A DNA stretch of 64,000 nt, taken from contig NZ_CP027732.1 of assembly GCF_003852235.1 (NCBI RefSeq), positions 2,728,001-2,792,000 of the forward strand, in the 5' to 3' direction. Source of the stretch: Pseudomonas sp. R4-35-07. GTDB lineage: Bacteria; Pseudomonadota; Gammaproteobacteria; Pseudomonadales; Pseudomonadaceae. Position numbers and translations under genes: made by a program. Under the pieces are notes generated by a model. That model saw only the letters and a list, made by a program, of their open reading frames with translations. It did no database searches and was not told where the DNA came from. Shown here piece after piece: positions 7,104-16,383 of the stretch (its first letter is position 1; each line of letters starts with the position of its first letter).

Positions 7104-9626
7104 ATGGTTATCTGGTTATTGGTGGGTTTCGTTACGGCGATTGCCCTGGCGTATCGACAAGCCGCTGCCACCCTGTGGCTGGGCGCCGGCCTGGTATGGC
7201 TGGCGGCTGGCTATCTGTTCAACGCAGTGGCCGCATTCGGCGCTACCGTCGCAGCGGTGCTGGTGGTGTTGCCGGCCTTGTTGCTGGCGATCAAACCCCT
7301 GCGCCGCGTGCTGTTGACCCGCAAGGCCCTGGGGCTGTTTCGTACGATCATGCCGGCGATGTCCGACACCGAACGTGCGGCCATCGAATCGGGAACCGTG
7401 TGGTGGGACGCCGAGCTGTTCAGCGGCAAGCCCAACTGGCAGCGCCTGCTGCAAGCCGCGCCGGCCAGCCTGAGTGCCGAGGAGCAGGCGTTCCTCGACA
7501 ACGAAGTCGAAACCCTGTGCGACATCGCCAACGATTGGGAAACCACTCAGGTGTGGCAAGACATGTCCCCCGAGGGCTGGCAGTACACCAAGGATGCCGG
7601 CTTTCTCGGCATGATCATTCCCAAGCAGTACGGCGGCAAAGGCTTCTCCCACTACGCGCACTCACAAGTGGTGATGAAGCTGTCGACCCGCTGTTCGGCC
7701 GCGGCCATTTCGGTGATGGTGCCCAACTCCCTGGGGCCCGCCGAACTGCTGCTGCATTACGGCACCGACGCCCAGCGCAACTATTACCTGCCGCGTCTGG
7801 CGCGGGGTGAGGATATTCCGTGCTTTGCGCTGACCAGCCCATATGCAGGCTCCGATGCCGGGGCCATTCCCGACGTGGGGATTGTGTGCAAGGGCATGCA
7901 CGAAGGCGAGGAGGTGCTGGGGTTCAGCGTGACCTGGGACAAGCGTTACATCACCCTCGGCCCGATTGCCACGGTGCTGGGCCTGGCGTTCCGTGCCGAG
8001 GACCCGGACGGTTTGCTCGGTGCCGCAGGTGCCTTGGGCATCACCTGCGCGCTGATTCCCACCTCCCATCCAGGCGTGAACAGCGGCCGTCGCCACTGGC
8101 CGCTGAATGCGGTATTCCAGAACGGTCCGACCACCGGCAAGGATGTGTTCATTCCGCTGGAATGGGTGATCGGCGGTCGCGAACAAGTCGGCAACGGCTG
8201 GCGCATGCTGATGGAATGCCTGGCGGCGGGCAGGGCGATTTCACTGCCGTCGGCCAACGTCGGCCTGGGCAAAGTGGCGGTCCGTGGCACCACCGCCTAC
8301 GCTGCGATGCGTAAGCAGTTCGGCCTGCCCATCGGCAAGTTCGAAGGGGTGCAGGCACCGTTGGCCCGCATGGCCGGGCACTTGTATGCCTGTGATGCGG
8401 TGCGCAAGGTGTCGGTGGCGTCCCTGGATGCCGGCGAGAAACCTTCGGTCATCTCGGCCATCGCCAAATACCACGTCACCGAGCGCGCGCGAATGATCGT
8501 CAACGATGGCATGGACATCGTCGCCGGCAAGGGCATCTGCATGGGGCCCAATAATTTCCTGGCGCGCGCCTATCAGCAAAGCCCCATCGCCATCACCGTG
8601 GAAGGCGCGAACATCATGACCCGCTGCCTGATCATCTACGGCCAGGGCCTGATCCGCTGCCATCCCTATGTGCTGCGCGAAATGGAAGCGGCGCGCAACC
8701 CGGACCAGCGCAAGGCCCTGCAGGCGTTCGACAGCGCGATGTTCGGCCATGTGAGTTTTGTACTGGCCAACACCGTGCGTGCCACGGTACATGCGCTGAC
8801 CGCTGGCCGGCTGATTTCTGCGCCGGCCAAGACTGACCCGGCGCTGGCTTCCTACTACCGCCAGGCCAATCGTCTGTCGGTGGTGCTGGCATTGGTCTCG
8901 GACGTTTCCATGGGGGTGCTGGGGGGCGCCCTCAAGCGCAAGGAAAGTATCACCGGGCGCCTGGGCGATATGCTGTCGCAGTTGTACATCCTGTCTTGCG
9001 TGCTCAAGCGCTTTGAGGACGACGGCCGGCCCCAGGCCGACTTGCCGCTGGTGCATTGGGCGGCCCAGGACGCATTGCTGCGCGCCCATGAAGCGCTGGC
9101 CGAAGTGCTCGACAATTACCCGTCCAAAGCCGCTGCGGCGGTGCTGCGGGCCTTGAGTTTCCCGTTTGGCATTCCTTTGCGCAAACCGTCGGATCGCCTG
9201 TTGGCCCAAGTCGCCGAGGTCGTACAGACCCCCGGCGAAACCCGCGACCGTTTGCTCGCCAACTCCTACATCCCGCGCCCGGAAATCGACAAGCTGGCCT
9301 ATGGCGAACTGGGGTTCCGCCTGTTGCCCCAGGTGGAACTGATCGAGGCACGGCTCAAGCCCGTCATCAAGCAAGGCCTGCTCGCGCCGATGCCGATCTC
9401 GGCCACGGCCTTTACCGGCTGGCGCGTCAAGGCACGGGCGTTGGATCTGATCAGCGACGACGAAGACGCTTTGCTCGCACGCTATGTGGAATACGCCGAC
9501 CACGGCATCCAGGTCGACGATTTCCCGCAGGACTTCGGTTTGCTCGAGGCCCTGCAGCAGCGCAAGCAGGCGTTGGAGCCCGCCAAGCGTCGCGCCAGCC
9601 AAAGCGAGAACGCTTCGGTCAATTAA
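7104..9626 (+). CDS. fadE: Acyl-CoA dehydrogenase, FadE type
   Basis: FAD-dependent acyl-CoA dehydrogenase that makes trans-2-enoyl-CoA, the first oxidative step of beta-oxidation. At 840 aa it is close to E. coli FadE (about 814) and much longer than the soluble 380-aa enzymes. The N-terminus has two or three hydrophobic helices (residues 1-70), so it is probably bound to the inner membrane. The FAD/substrate region contains FALTSPYAGSDAGAIPD, and the C-terminal third matches the FadE-specific extension. An AGAGGT ribosome site precedes the ATG. It heads a run of same-strand genes (dehydrogenase, hydratase, thiolase, ligase) that together make a beta-oxidation spiral. Confidence 0.93.
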   Translation: MVIWLLVGFVTAIALAYRQAAATLWLGAGLVWLAAGYLFNAVAAFGATVAAVLVVLPALLLAIKPLRRVLLTRKALGLFRTIMPAMSDTERAAIESGTVWWDAELFSGKPNWQRLLQAAPASLSAEEQAFLDNEVETLCDIANDWETTQVWQDMSPEGWQYTKDAGFLGMIIPKQYGGKGFSHYAHSQVVMKLSTRCSAAAISVMVPNSLGPAELLLHYGTDAQRNYYLPRLARGEDIPCFALTSPYAGSDAGAIPDVGIVCKGMHEGEEVLGFSVTWDKRYITLGPIATVLGLAFRAEDPDGLLGAAGALGITCALIPTSHPGVNSGRRHWPLNAVFQNGPTTGKDVFIPLEWVIGGREQVGNGWRMLMECLAAGRAISLPSANVGLGKVAVRGTTAYAAMRKQFGLPIGKFEGVQAPLARMAGHLYACDAVRKVSVASLDAGEKPSVISAIAKYHVTERARMIVNDGMDIVAGKGICMGPNNFLARAYQQSPIAITVEGANIMTRCLIIYGQGLIRCHPYVLREMEAARNPDQRKALQAFDSAMFGHVSFVLANTVRATVHALTAGRLISAPAKTDPALASYYRQANRLSVVLALVSDVSMGVLGGALKRKESITGRLGDMLSQLYILSCVLKRFEDDGRPQADLPLVHWAAQDALLRAHEALAEVLDNYPSKAAAAVLRALSFPFGIPLRKPSDRLLAQVAEVVQTPGETRDRLLANSYIPRPEIDKLAYGELGFRLLPQVELIEARLKPVIKQGLLAPMPISATAFTGWRVKARALDLISDDEDALLARYVEYADHGIQVDDFPQDFGLLEALQQRKQALEPAKRRASQSENASVN

Positions 9627-9642
9627 TCCAAACGCGGTCCGA

Positions 9643-9734
9643 ATGTGGGAGGGGGCTTGCCCCCGATAGCGGTGGCTCAGATGCAGATTCACTGACTGAC
9701 ACTCAGCTATCGGGGGCAAGCCCCCTCCCACATT
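9643..9734. repeat. REPIN (two inverted REP arms) between fadE and the FabG-like gene
   Basis: ATGTGGGAGGGGGCTTGCCC at the left and its reverse complement ending CCTCCCACAT at the right flank a spacer of about 40 nt. This is the class with a GCCCCC/GGGGGC stem. It sits inside the beta-oxidation gene run and could modulate readthrough or mRNA stability. Confidence 0.85.
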
Positions 9735-9764
9735 TGATCGGATTTACAAAGCAGGATTTGTGTT

Positions 9765-11108
9765 ATGAGTGACCGCTACCTTTCTTTCGTCAATTCCCCC
9801 TGGGGGCGTCGCCTGGCCCAGGCCGTTGGCTTGCCGCAACCCTTGCCCCTGCAACGCCATCGCAGCGGCCAGCACGGGTTGGCCAACCCGGTCATCGTCG
9901 CCGGGGCAGGGCGCCTGACCGAGCACGTACATCGCCTCTTCAGCAACACCGACACCGTCGCCGCCACCGCGGCGACCGTCAAGGCGCCGTCGACGGTGAA
10001 GGTGCAGGGCGCGGTTTTCGATGCCACGCACGTGGCCGACCTGCAGCACTTGGATGAGCTCTATACATTTTTTCACGCCAACGCCAGACGCCTGAGCCAA
10101 CACGCGCGCGTGGTGGTACTCGGCACCGCACCGGAACATTGCCAGGACTTGCCCCAGGCCGTCGCCCAGCGCGCGCTCGAGGGGCTGGTGCGCTCGCTGG
10201 GCAAGGAGCTGCGCCGGGCGATCACCGTGCAATTGATCTACGTGGCGCCGGGCGCCGAAGACGCGTTGGACAGCAGCCTGCGTTTTTTCCTGTCGCGCCG
10301 TTCGGCTTATGTGTCGGGGCAAGTGATACGCCTCCAGAAGCCTGTGGACAGTCACATCACCCTTCACTGGGACAAACCGTTCGCCGGCCGTCGCGCCTTG
10401 GTGACCGGTGCCTCCCGCGGCATCGGCCTGGCCATCGCCCAGGTGTTGGCGCGCGACGGTGCCCATGTGGTGTGCGTCGACGTGCCCCAGGCCCAGTCGG
10501 CGCTGCAGCAGGCCGCCGACAGTGTGGACGGTTCGGCATTGCCCCTGGACATCACCGCGCCGGATGCCGCCGCGTTATTGCAGGCGCATGTCAGCCAGTA
10601 TGGCGCCTTTGATGTGGTGGTCCACAATGCCGGAATCACCCGCGACAAGACCATCGCCAAGATGACCGAAACCGCCTGGCGCAGTGTGCTGGCGGTCAAC
10701 CTCGAGGCGCCGTTGCAGCTCAGCCAGGCGCTGCTGGACAACCACGGCCTGAACCCCGGTGGGCGGATTGTGTGCGTCTCGTCGATTTCCGGTATCGCCG
10801 GCAACCTCGGGCAGAGCAACTACGCCACGTCCAAGGCCGGGGTGATCGGCCTGGTGCAGGGGCTGGCCCCGCGTGCGGCGGCACAGCAGGTGACGGTGAA
10901 TGCGGTGGCGCCAGGGTTTATCGAGACGCAGATGACCGCGAAAGTCCCGCTGTTGATCCGCGAGGCTGGGCGGCGTATGAATTCCTTGCTTCAAGGCGGC
11001 CAACCGGTCGATGTGGCCGAGACCATCGCCTGGCTGGCGCATCCGGCGTCCGGTGGGGTCAACGGCCAGGTGGTGCGGGTGTGCGGCCAAAGCCTGCTGG
11101 GAGCCTGA
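9765..11108 (+). CDS. Long FabG-like short-chain dehydrogenase (3-oxoacyl-ACP/CoA reductase family)
   Basis: NAD(P)-dependent SDR enzyme acting on 3-hydroxy/3-oxoacyl thioesters. It has 447 aa: a non-catalytic N-terminal domain of about 205 residues precedes a canonical SDR domain with TGASRGIG (214-221), NAG (288-290), Ser340, Tyr353 and Lys357. Ordinary FabG is about 245 aa; this layout resembles the high-molecular-weight FabG4 type. In this operon the enzyme probably runs in the oxidative direction, 3-hydroxyacyl-CoA to 3-oxoacyl-CoA (inference from neighbours fadE, MaoC and thiolase). The next gene starts 3 nt after its stop codon. Confidence 0.9.
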   Translation: MSDRYLSFVNSPWGRRLAQAVGLPQPLPLQRHRSGQHGLANPVIVAGAGRLTEHVHRLFSNTDTVAATAATVKAPSTVKVQGAVFDATHVADLQHLDELYTFFHANARRLSQHARVVVLGTAPEHCQDLPQAVAQRALEGLVRSLGKELRRAITVQLIYVAPGAEDALDSSLRFFLSRRSAYVSGQVIRLQKPVDSHITLHWDKPFAGRRALVTGASRGIGLAIAQVLARDGAHVVCVDVPQAQSALQQAADSVDGSALPLDITAPDAAALLQAHVSQYGAFDVVVHNAGITRDKTIAKMTETAWRSVLAVNLEAPLQLSQALLDNHGLNPGGRIVCVSSISGIAGNLGQSNYATSKAGVIGLVQGLAPRAAAQQVTVNAVAPGFIETQMTAKVPLLIREAGRRMNSLLQGGQPVDVAETIAWLAHPASGGVNGQVVRVCGQSLLGA

Positions 11109-11111
11109 ACC

Positions 11112-12020
11112 ATGGACTATGTGACCCAGATCATCGACCCGCCACCCTCGCGCATCCAACTGGTGTTCGACGCTGTGCGTGGCTTGCGCAAGCCCGAGCC
11201 TGGGTCCGCGCCGCCATTGCCCAGGGAGCGTCTGGTACGCCCGGCGGTGGAACTGTCGAGCGCCGCCATCGCGGCGTATGCGCGTGCCTGTGGCTTTCGT
11301 CGCGAGCAAGGCGTGCCGCTGTCCTATCCCCACGTGCTGGCGTTCCCTTTGCACTTGATGCTGCTGACCCGACCCGGCTTCCCGTACCCGGCCAGCGGCA
11401 TGGTGCATTTGGCCAATCGTATTCGCCAGCACCAACGTTTGCATGAAGGCCAGGCGCTGCGCCTGGAAGTGTTTTGCGAACGCTGGGTTGCCCATCCAAA
11501 GGGGCAGGCGTTGAGCATCGCGACCCGTGCCTACGGCGCGGGCGCCCTGGTATGGGAAAGCGACAGCCTGTACCTGCGCCGGAATGTGAAAAATCCCGTC
11601 GGGGAGCGGTGGGTGGACGCACTGCCGTTACAGGACGAGGGCTTGCTACGCACCCAGCGCTGGGTATTGCCCGCCGATCTGGGGCGCCAATTTGCCAAGG
11701 TCTCGGGGGACTTCAACCCGATCCATACCTCGGTGATGGGCGCGAAACTTTTCGGCTTTCGCCGCGCCATCGCTCACGGCATGTGGACCCTGGGCCGTGC
11801 GCTGGCGGCACAGCAGCCACCGGGTGGCCTGGACCACGCCGAGGCCCACTGCGATTTCAAGTTGCCGATCTTCCTGCCCGGCCAGGTCGCCCTGTGGAGT
11901 CACCCCGTGACCGGCCCGCTTCGGGAATTCGAAGTGCGCAATGTGGCCGGCGACAAACCGCATATGCGCGGGTTGTTGCTGTGGGATCAAACGCCTGGAA
12001 TGAGAGCCTTACATGAGTGA
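11112..12020 (+). CDS. MaoC-family enoyl-CoA hydratase/dehydratase
   Basis: Hot-dog-fold hydratase (302 aa) of the MaoC family, which interconverts trans-2-enoyl and 3-hydroxyacyl thioesters, usually with R stereochemistry. The C-terminal domain carries the hydratase motif around VSGDFNPIHTSVMGAKLFGF with catalytic Asp200, Asn202 and His205. The N-terminal half resembles a second, degenerate hot-dog domain, giving a pseudo-dimer. The start follows GGGAG, and the 3' end overlaps the thiolase start by 8 bp, which suggests translational coupling. With the FabG-like gene it can replace FadB in the spiral. Confidence 0.9.
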   Translation: MDYVTQIIDPPPSRIQLVFDAVRGLRKPEPGSAPPLPRERLVRPAVELSSAAIAAYARACGFRREQGVPLSYPHVLAFPLHLMLLTRPGFPYPASGMVHLANRIRQHQRLHEGQALRLEVFCERWVAHPKGQALSIATRAYGAGALVWESDSLYLRRNVKNPVGERWVDALPLQDEGLLRTQRWVLPADLGRQFAKVSGDFNPIHTSVMGAKLFGFRRAIAHGMWTLGRALAAQQPPGGLDHAEAHCDFKLPIFLPGQVALWSHPVTGPLREFEVRNVAGDKPHMRGLLLWDQTPGMRALHE

Positions 12021-13311
12021 CTACAGCTTCAATCCGCCACCGACCCGGCGCGTGGCGATCATCGGCGGTAACCGCCTGCCGTTTGCCCGTTCCAACACTG
12101 TGTATGCCCATGACAGTAACCAGGACTTGCTGGTGGCCGCCCTGCAAGGCCTGGTGGATCGCTACAACCTGCACGGTCAGCGCCTGGGCGAATTCGTCGC
12201 CGGTGCGGTGATCAAGCATTCGCGCGATTTCAACCTGGCGCGCGAGTCACTGCTGTCGACCACGCTGTGCGCGCAGACTCCGGCCTACGATGTGCAGCAG
12301 GCCTGCGGCACGGGCCTGGAAGCCGCATTGCTGGTGGCCAATAAAATCGCGCTTGGCCAGATCGAAGTGGGTATCGCGGGAGGCGCGGACACCACCTCCG
12401 ACGCGCCCATTGGCATCAACGAATCCCTGCGCCACACCTTGCTTGCGGCCAATCGGGCCAAGGGCATGGGCGACAAACTGAAGGCCTTGTTGAAGGTGCG
12501 CCCCTCGATGCTGTTCAAGCCGCTGCTGCCGCGCAATGGCGAGCCGCGCACCGGCCTGTCGATGGGCGAGCACTGCGAAGAAATGGCCAGGCGTTGGCAG
12601 ATCAAGCGCCTGGCCCAGGATGAGTTGACCCTCGCCAGTCACCAACGCCTCGACGCGGCCTATAAGCGCGGTTTCTTCGACGATCTGATCAGCCCCCATC
12701 GGGGCCTCGCACGGGACAACAACCTGCGCGCCGACATCAGCCTGGAAAAACTCGCCAGCCTGGCGCCGGCCTTCGACCGCCAGGACGGCACGCTCACCGC
12801 CGGCAACTCAACGCCCCTGACCGACGGCGCTTCGGTGGTGTTGCTGGCCAGCGAAGCGTGGGCCGCCGCGAATGGCTGGCCGGTGCTGGCCTACCTGCGC
12901 ACCGGCGAAACGGCGGCGGTGAATTTCGTCGACGGCACCGAAGGCCTGTTGATGGCCCCGGCCTACGCCGTACCGCGCATGCTCAAGCGCGAAGGCCTGG
13001 GCTTTGCCGATTTTGATTTCTTCGAAATCCACGAAGCATTCGCCGCCCAGGTGCTGTGCACGCTCAAGGCCTGGGAAGACCCCGACTACTGCCGCGAGCG
13101 GCTGGGCCTGGACGCACCGCTGGGCGCCATCGACCGCGCAAAAATGAATGTCAACGGCGGTTCGCTGGGCTGCGGCCATCCGTTTGCCGCCACCGGTGGC
13201 CGGCAACTGGCGGCGTTGGCCAAGGCCATCCATGAGCGCGGCGGCGGTCGCGGCTTGATCTCGATCTGTGCGGCGGGCGGGCTGGGTATTACCGCCATCG
13301 TCGAAAAGTAG
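12013..13311 (+). CDS. Acetyl-CoA C-acyltransferase (thiolase, FadI-like)
   Basis: Thiolase of 432 aa that cleaves 3-oxoacyl-CoA with CoA to acetyl-CoA and a shortened acyl-CoA. The acyl-enzyme cysteine is Cys98 in QQACGTG. HEAF lies at 340-343, GCGHP at 386-390, and the C-terminal active-site Cys419 is in CAAGGLG. Length and motifs fit the FadI/trifunctional-beta type better than the roughly 390-aa biosynthetic type. It overlaps the MaoC gene by 8 bp and ends 31 nt before the FadD start, so it belongs to the beta-oxidation run. Confidence 0.9.
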   Translation: MSDYSFNPPPTRRVAIIGGNRLPFARSNTVYAHDSNQDLLVAALQGLVDRYNLHGQRLGEFVAGAVIKHSRDFNLARESLLSTTLCAQTPAYDVQQACGTGLEAALLVANKIALGQIEVGIAGGADTTSDAPIGINESLRHTLLAANRAKGMGDKLKALLKVRPSMLFKPLLPRNGEPRTGLSMGEHCEEMARRWQIKRLAQDELTLASHQRLDAAYKRGFFDDLISPHRGLARDNNLRADISLEKLASLAPAFDRQDGTLTAGNSTPLTDGASVVLLASEAWAAANGWPVLAYLRTGETAAVNFVDGTEGLLMAPAYAVPRMLKREGLGFADFDFFEIHEAFAAQVLCTLKAWEDPDYCRERLGLDAPLGAIDRAKMNVNGGSLGCGHPFAATGGRQLAALAKAIHERGGGRGLISICAAGGLGITAIVEK

Positions 13312-13342
13312 CCCTATCCACAACGACAATAAGGACGCAGCC

Positions 13343-15046
13343 ATGAACGCCATCAGCCTGGAACACACCGAACGCATCTGGTTGAACGCCTACCTGCCCG
13401 GCGTGCCGGCGGACATCGATGCCGCTATCGAGGCTTACCCCTCGTTGCGCGAAGTGTTCGTGGAACACCTGGAAAAATTCCGCGAGCGGGTGGCGTATGT
13501 CAGCATCGGCACGCCCATGACTTACGCCGACTGGCACATCCAGGGCAGCGCATTTGCCGCCTGGCTGCAGGGCCAGGGGGTGAAGAAGGGCGACCGCGTC
13601 GCGTTGATGATGCCCAATTGCCTGCAGTACCCGATCTGCCTGCTGGGCACGATCCTGGCCGGCGCGGTGGTGGTCAACGTCAATCCGTTGTACACCGCCC
13701 ATGAACTCAAGCACCTGCTCAAGGACAGTAGCGCCGAGACCGTGGTGATCTTCGAAAACTTCGCCCACACCCTGGAAAAGGTCATCGCCGGTAGCAGTGT
13801 CAAGCGCGTGGTGGTGGCGGCCATCGGCGACCTGCTCGGCACCTTCAAGGGCGCGGCGATGAACTTCATCCTGCGCAGCGTGCAGAAGCAGGTGCCGGCC
13901 TTCACGCTGCCTGGCTCGGTGCGTTTCAACCAGGTGCTGAAACAGGGGCGGGCGCTCAATTTTTTGCCCGTCAGCATAAGTCGCGATGAGCTGGCCTTCC
14001 TGCAATACACCGGCGGCACCACCGGCGATGCCAAAGGCGTGATGCTCAGCCATCGCAATATTATTGCCAACCTGTTGCAAGCCAAGGCCTGGGTCGGTGA
14101 TCAACTGGACCAGGACAAGCAGGAGACCAACGTCACCTTGCTGCCGCTGTACCACATCTTTTCTTTGACGGTGAACTGCCTGATGTTCATGTGCCTGGGC
14201 GGGCGCAATATCCTGATCGCCAACCCACGGGACGTGAAGCGGGTGCAGATGATCCTGCGCAAGGAACGCTTCAACGGGATCGCCGGGGTCAACACGCTGT
14301 TTAACGGTTTGTTGGAGAACAAGGAGTTCTGCGCGCGGGACTTTTCCGACCTGCGCATGGTGATCGCCGGGGGCATGGCCACGCACACAGCGGTGGCCAA
14401 GCGCTGGAAGGAAGTCACCGGCTTACCGATTGTCGAGGGCTACGGGCTGACCGAGTGTTCCCCGGTGGTGAGCATCAGCCCCATCGACATCAACCGCATG
14501 CGCGAGATGGAATTCACCGGCAGCATCGGCGTGCCCTTGCCGTCGACCTGGGTGCGCTTCGTTCGTGAAGACGGCGAAATGGCCGAAATCGGCGAGCAAG
14601 GCGAACTGCAAGTGCGCGGGCCGCAAGTGATGCAGGGCTACTGGAAGCGCCCGAAGGAAACCGCCGAAGTGCTGGATGCCGAAGGCTGGTTGTCGACCGG
14701 TGATATCGGCGTGATGGATGAGCGCGGCTACATCCGCCTGGTGGATCGCAAGAAGGACATGATCCTGGTCTCGGGTTTCAACGTGTACCCGAACGAAATC
14801 GAGGACGTGGTGGCGATGCATCCAGGGGTGGCGGAAGTGGCGGCGATCGGTGTGGAAGATGGCGTGACCGGCGAGAAGGTCAAGATCATCGTGGTGCGCA
14901 AGGACCCGAGCCTGACCCAGGAGCAGATCCTCGCCCATTGCCGGGAATATCTGACCGGCTACAAGGTCCCGCGTTATGTGGAGTTCCGCACCACCGAACT
15001 GCCCAAAACCACGGTGGGCAAAGTACTGCGCCGAGCCTTGCGCTGA
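13343..15046 (+). CDS. fadD: Long-chain fatty-acid-CoA ligase
   Basis: AMP-forming acyl-CoA synthetase (567 aa) that activates fatty acids for beta-oxidation. Motifs: YTGGTTGDAKG (222-232, phosphate-binding loop), GYGLTECSP (adenylate binding), STGDIG and DRKKDMI in the hinge, and the catalytic lysine near residue 560 in TTVGKVLRR. The frame is open from 13268, but that stretch overlaps the thiolase; the ATG at 13343 follows AAGGACGC and gives the usual N-terminus. It is the last gene of the fadE-led run and is followed by a REPIN. The symbol is by family; pseudomonads have several fadD paralogues. Confidence 0.9.
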   Translation: MNAISLEHTERIWLNAYLPGVPADIDAAIEAYPSLREVFVEHLEKFRERVAYVSIGTPMTYADWHIQGSAFAAWLQGQGVKKGDRVALMMPNCLQYPICLLGTILAGAVVVNVNPLYTAHELKHLLKDSSAETVVIFENFAHTLEKVIAGSSVKRVVVAAIGDLLGTFKGAAMNFILRSVQKQVPAFTLPGSVRFNQVLKQGRALNFLPVSISRDELAFLQYTGGTTGDAKGVMLSHRNIIANLLQAKAWVGDQLDQDKQETNVTLLPLYHIFSLTVNCLMFMCLGGRNILIANPRDVKRVQMILRKERFNGIAGVNTLFNGLLENKEFCARDFSDLRMVIAGGMATHTAVAKRWKEVTGLPIVEGYGLTECSPVVSISPIDINRMREMEFTGSIGVPLPSTWVRFVREDGEMAEIGEQGELQVRGPQVMQGYWKRPKETAEVLDAEGWLSTGDIGVMDERGYIRLVDRKKDMILVSGFNVYPNEIEDVVAMHPGVAEVAAIGVEDGVTGEKVKIIVVRKDPSLTQEQILAHCREYLTGYKVPRYVEFRTTELPKTTVGKVLRRALR

Positions 15047-15068
15047 TATTGAAGGCGACTGCGATCAA

Positions 15069-15160
15069 ATGTGGGAGGGGGCTTGCTCCCGATAGCGGTG
15101 TATCAGCCGACTCATGTATTGGCTGAACCACCGCCATCGGGAGCAAGCCCCCTCCCACAT
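15069..15160. repeat. REPIN at convergent junction of fadD and Gfo/Idh/MocA gene
   Basis: ATGTGGGAGGGGGCTTGCTC and its inverted partner ending CCTCCCACAT flank about 45 nt. The right arm abuts the stop codon of the minus-strand gene at 15161. It probably serves as a bidirectional transcript end. Confidence 0.85.
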
Positions 15161-16276
15161 TTAGATTGAGTTCACTTCGACCCAGCGCTCTTCAAGCGCC
15201 GCCACACGAATCGCCGTCGCCAGCCGCTCCACCGCCCACGCCGCTTCAAAATCAGTGCCATCCGCACCTTGCCCCGCCAGCGCCATGATCAGTTCGTGAA
15301 CCTCCAGCGTCTTCAACTCGTTGTACCCCAGCTGGTGGCCCGCCGCCGGGCTAAACGCGGCATAGCCGGGCAGGGCCGGGCCGGCGAGTAAGCGCTGGAA
15401 GCCATCCTGGCCGGCTCGGCACAGGCGCAGCTCGTTCAAGCGCTCCTGATCGAACGCCAGCGTGCCCAGGGTCCCGCTGATTTCGAAGCTCAGGTGATTC
15501 TTGTAGCCATGCTTGAGCCAACTGCTGCTCACCGTGCCGCGCGCGCCTTTGGCAAAACGCAGCAGGGCATGCACCTGGTCATCCACGGCGATGCTCTTGA
15601 GTTCATGGCTGCCTTTGAGGGCCGGTCGTTGAGCGTGGACGGTGTGGGTATCGGCGCACACGCTGGCCACATCGCCCACCAGGTAATGGGCCATCGACAG
15701 TAAATGGCTGCCCAGGTCCGCCAGCGCGCCGCCAGCGTGTCCTACCTCGCAGCGCCACGACCAGGGCGAGGCCGGGTCGGCCATGAAGTCTTCGCTGAAT
15801 TCGCCCTGGAAACTGATGATCTCGCCAAGCTCGCCGCTGGCAATCATCTGTCGCGCCAGCACGATCATCGGGTTGTGCTGGTAGTTGTAACCCACGCGCG
15901 TCACCACACCGGCCGCGCTGGCAGCTCGACGCATGGCATCGGCCTGTTCCAGGCTGACGGCCAGCGGCTTCTCGCAATACACCGCCTTGCCGGCCGCAAT
16001 CGCAGCCATGGCCATGGGGTAGTGGAGGTGGTTGGGGGTTGTGATGGCCACGACATCGACCTTGGGATCGTCGATCAGCGCCTGCCAGTCGGCGTGGGCC
16101 TGGGCAAACCCCCAGGCGCTGGCGCAACGCTGCGCGCGCTCGGCGTCGGCATCGGCCAGGGCCGTCAGTGTGAGCGTGACGGGCAGTTCGAACACCGCCC
16201 GAGCGTTGTTGAACGCCAGCGCGTGGGCGCGCCCCATGAAGCCTGTGCCGATCAAGCCGATTCCGAGTTCACGCAT
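15161..16276 (-). CDS. Gfo/Idh/MocA-family NAD(P)-dependent oxidoreductase
   Basis: Predicted sugar or polyol dehydrogenase (371 aa) of the Gfo/Idh/MocA family. The N-terminal Rossmann motif is IGTGFMGRAHA (9-19) and the family signature EKP is at 102-104 in CEKPLAVS. The C-terminal half is the alpha/beta substrate domain. The frame extends upstream to 16336, but the ATG at 16276 follows AAGGACC and puts MRELGIGLIG at the N-terminus, as in homologues. It stands alone and diverges from the Ycf48-like gene. Two GGAAT-N4-ATTC dyads lie 40-85 nt upstream. An inositol or related polyol is plausible, but the substrate cannot be read from the sequence. Confidence 0.88.
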   Translation of the reverse strand: MRELGIGLIGTGFMGRAHALAFNNARAVFELPVTLTLTALADADAERAQRCASAWGFAQAHADWQALIDDPKVDVVAITTPNHLHYPMAMAAIAAGKAVYCEKPLAVSLEQADAMRRAASAAGVVTRVGYNYQHNPMIVLARQMIASGELGEIISFQGEFSEDFMADPASPWSWRCEVGHAGGALADLGSHLLSMAHYLVGDVASVCADTHTVHAQRPALKGSHELKSIAVDDQVHALLRFAKGARGTVSSSWLKHGYKNHLSFEISGTLGTLAFDQERLNELRLCRAGQDGFQRLLAGPALPGYAAFSPAAGHQLGYNELKTLEVHELIMALAGQGADGTDFEAAWAVERLATAIRVAALEERWVEVNSI

Positions 16277-16317
16277 CGCCGTGGTCCTTTGGATTATTGT
16301 TTTCAGGAAGCGTATTA

Positions 16318-16361
16318 ATGGAATAAATATTCTCAAAATTCAATAGATGGAATAAAAATTC
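16318..16361. promoter_or_regulatory. Two candidate operator dyads upstream of the Gfo/Idh/MocA gene
   Basis: ATGGAATAAATATTC (16318-16332) and ATGGAATAAAAATTC (16347-16361) are near-identical direct copies of a GGAAT-N4-ATTC dyad, 29 nt apart. They lie 42 and 71 nt upstream of the start codon at 16276. RpiR-type regulators of polyol genes bind sites of this general form, but no regulator is visible here. Confidence 0.45.
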
Positions 16362-16383
16362 ATTATCCCGCATGGCGCCATGA

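Noticed and set aside
9640..9735. REPIN considered as CRISPR repeat or attachment site
   Set aside because: It is a single inverted pair with no periodic spacers, and related copies are scattered over the window, so it is a REP-class element.
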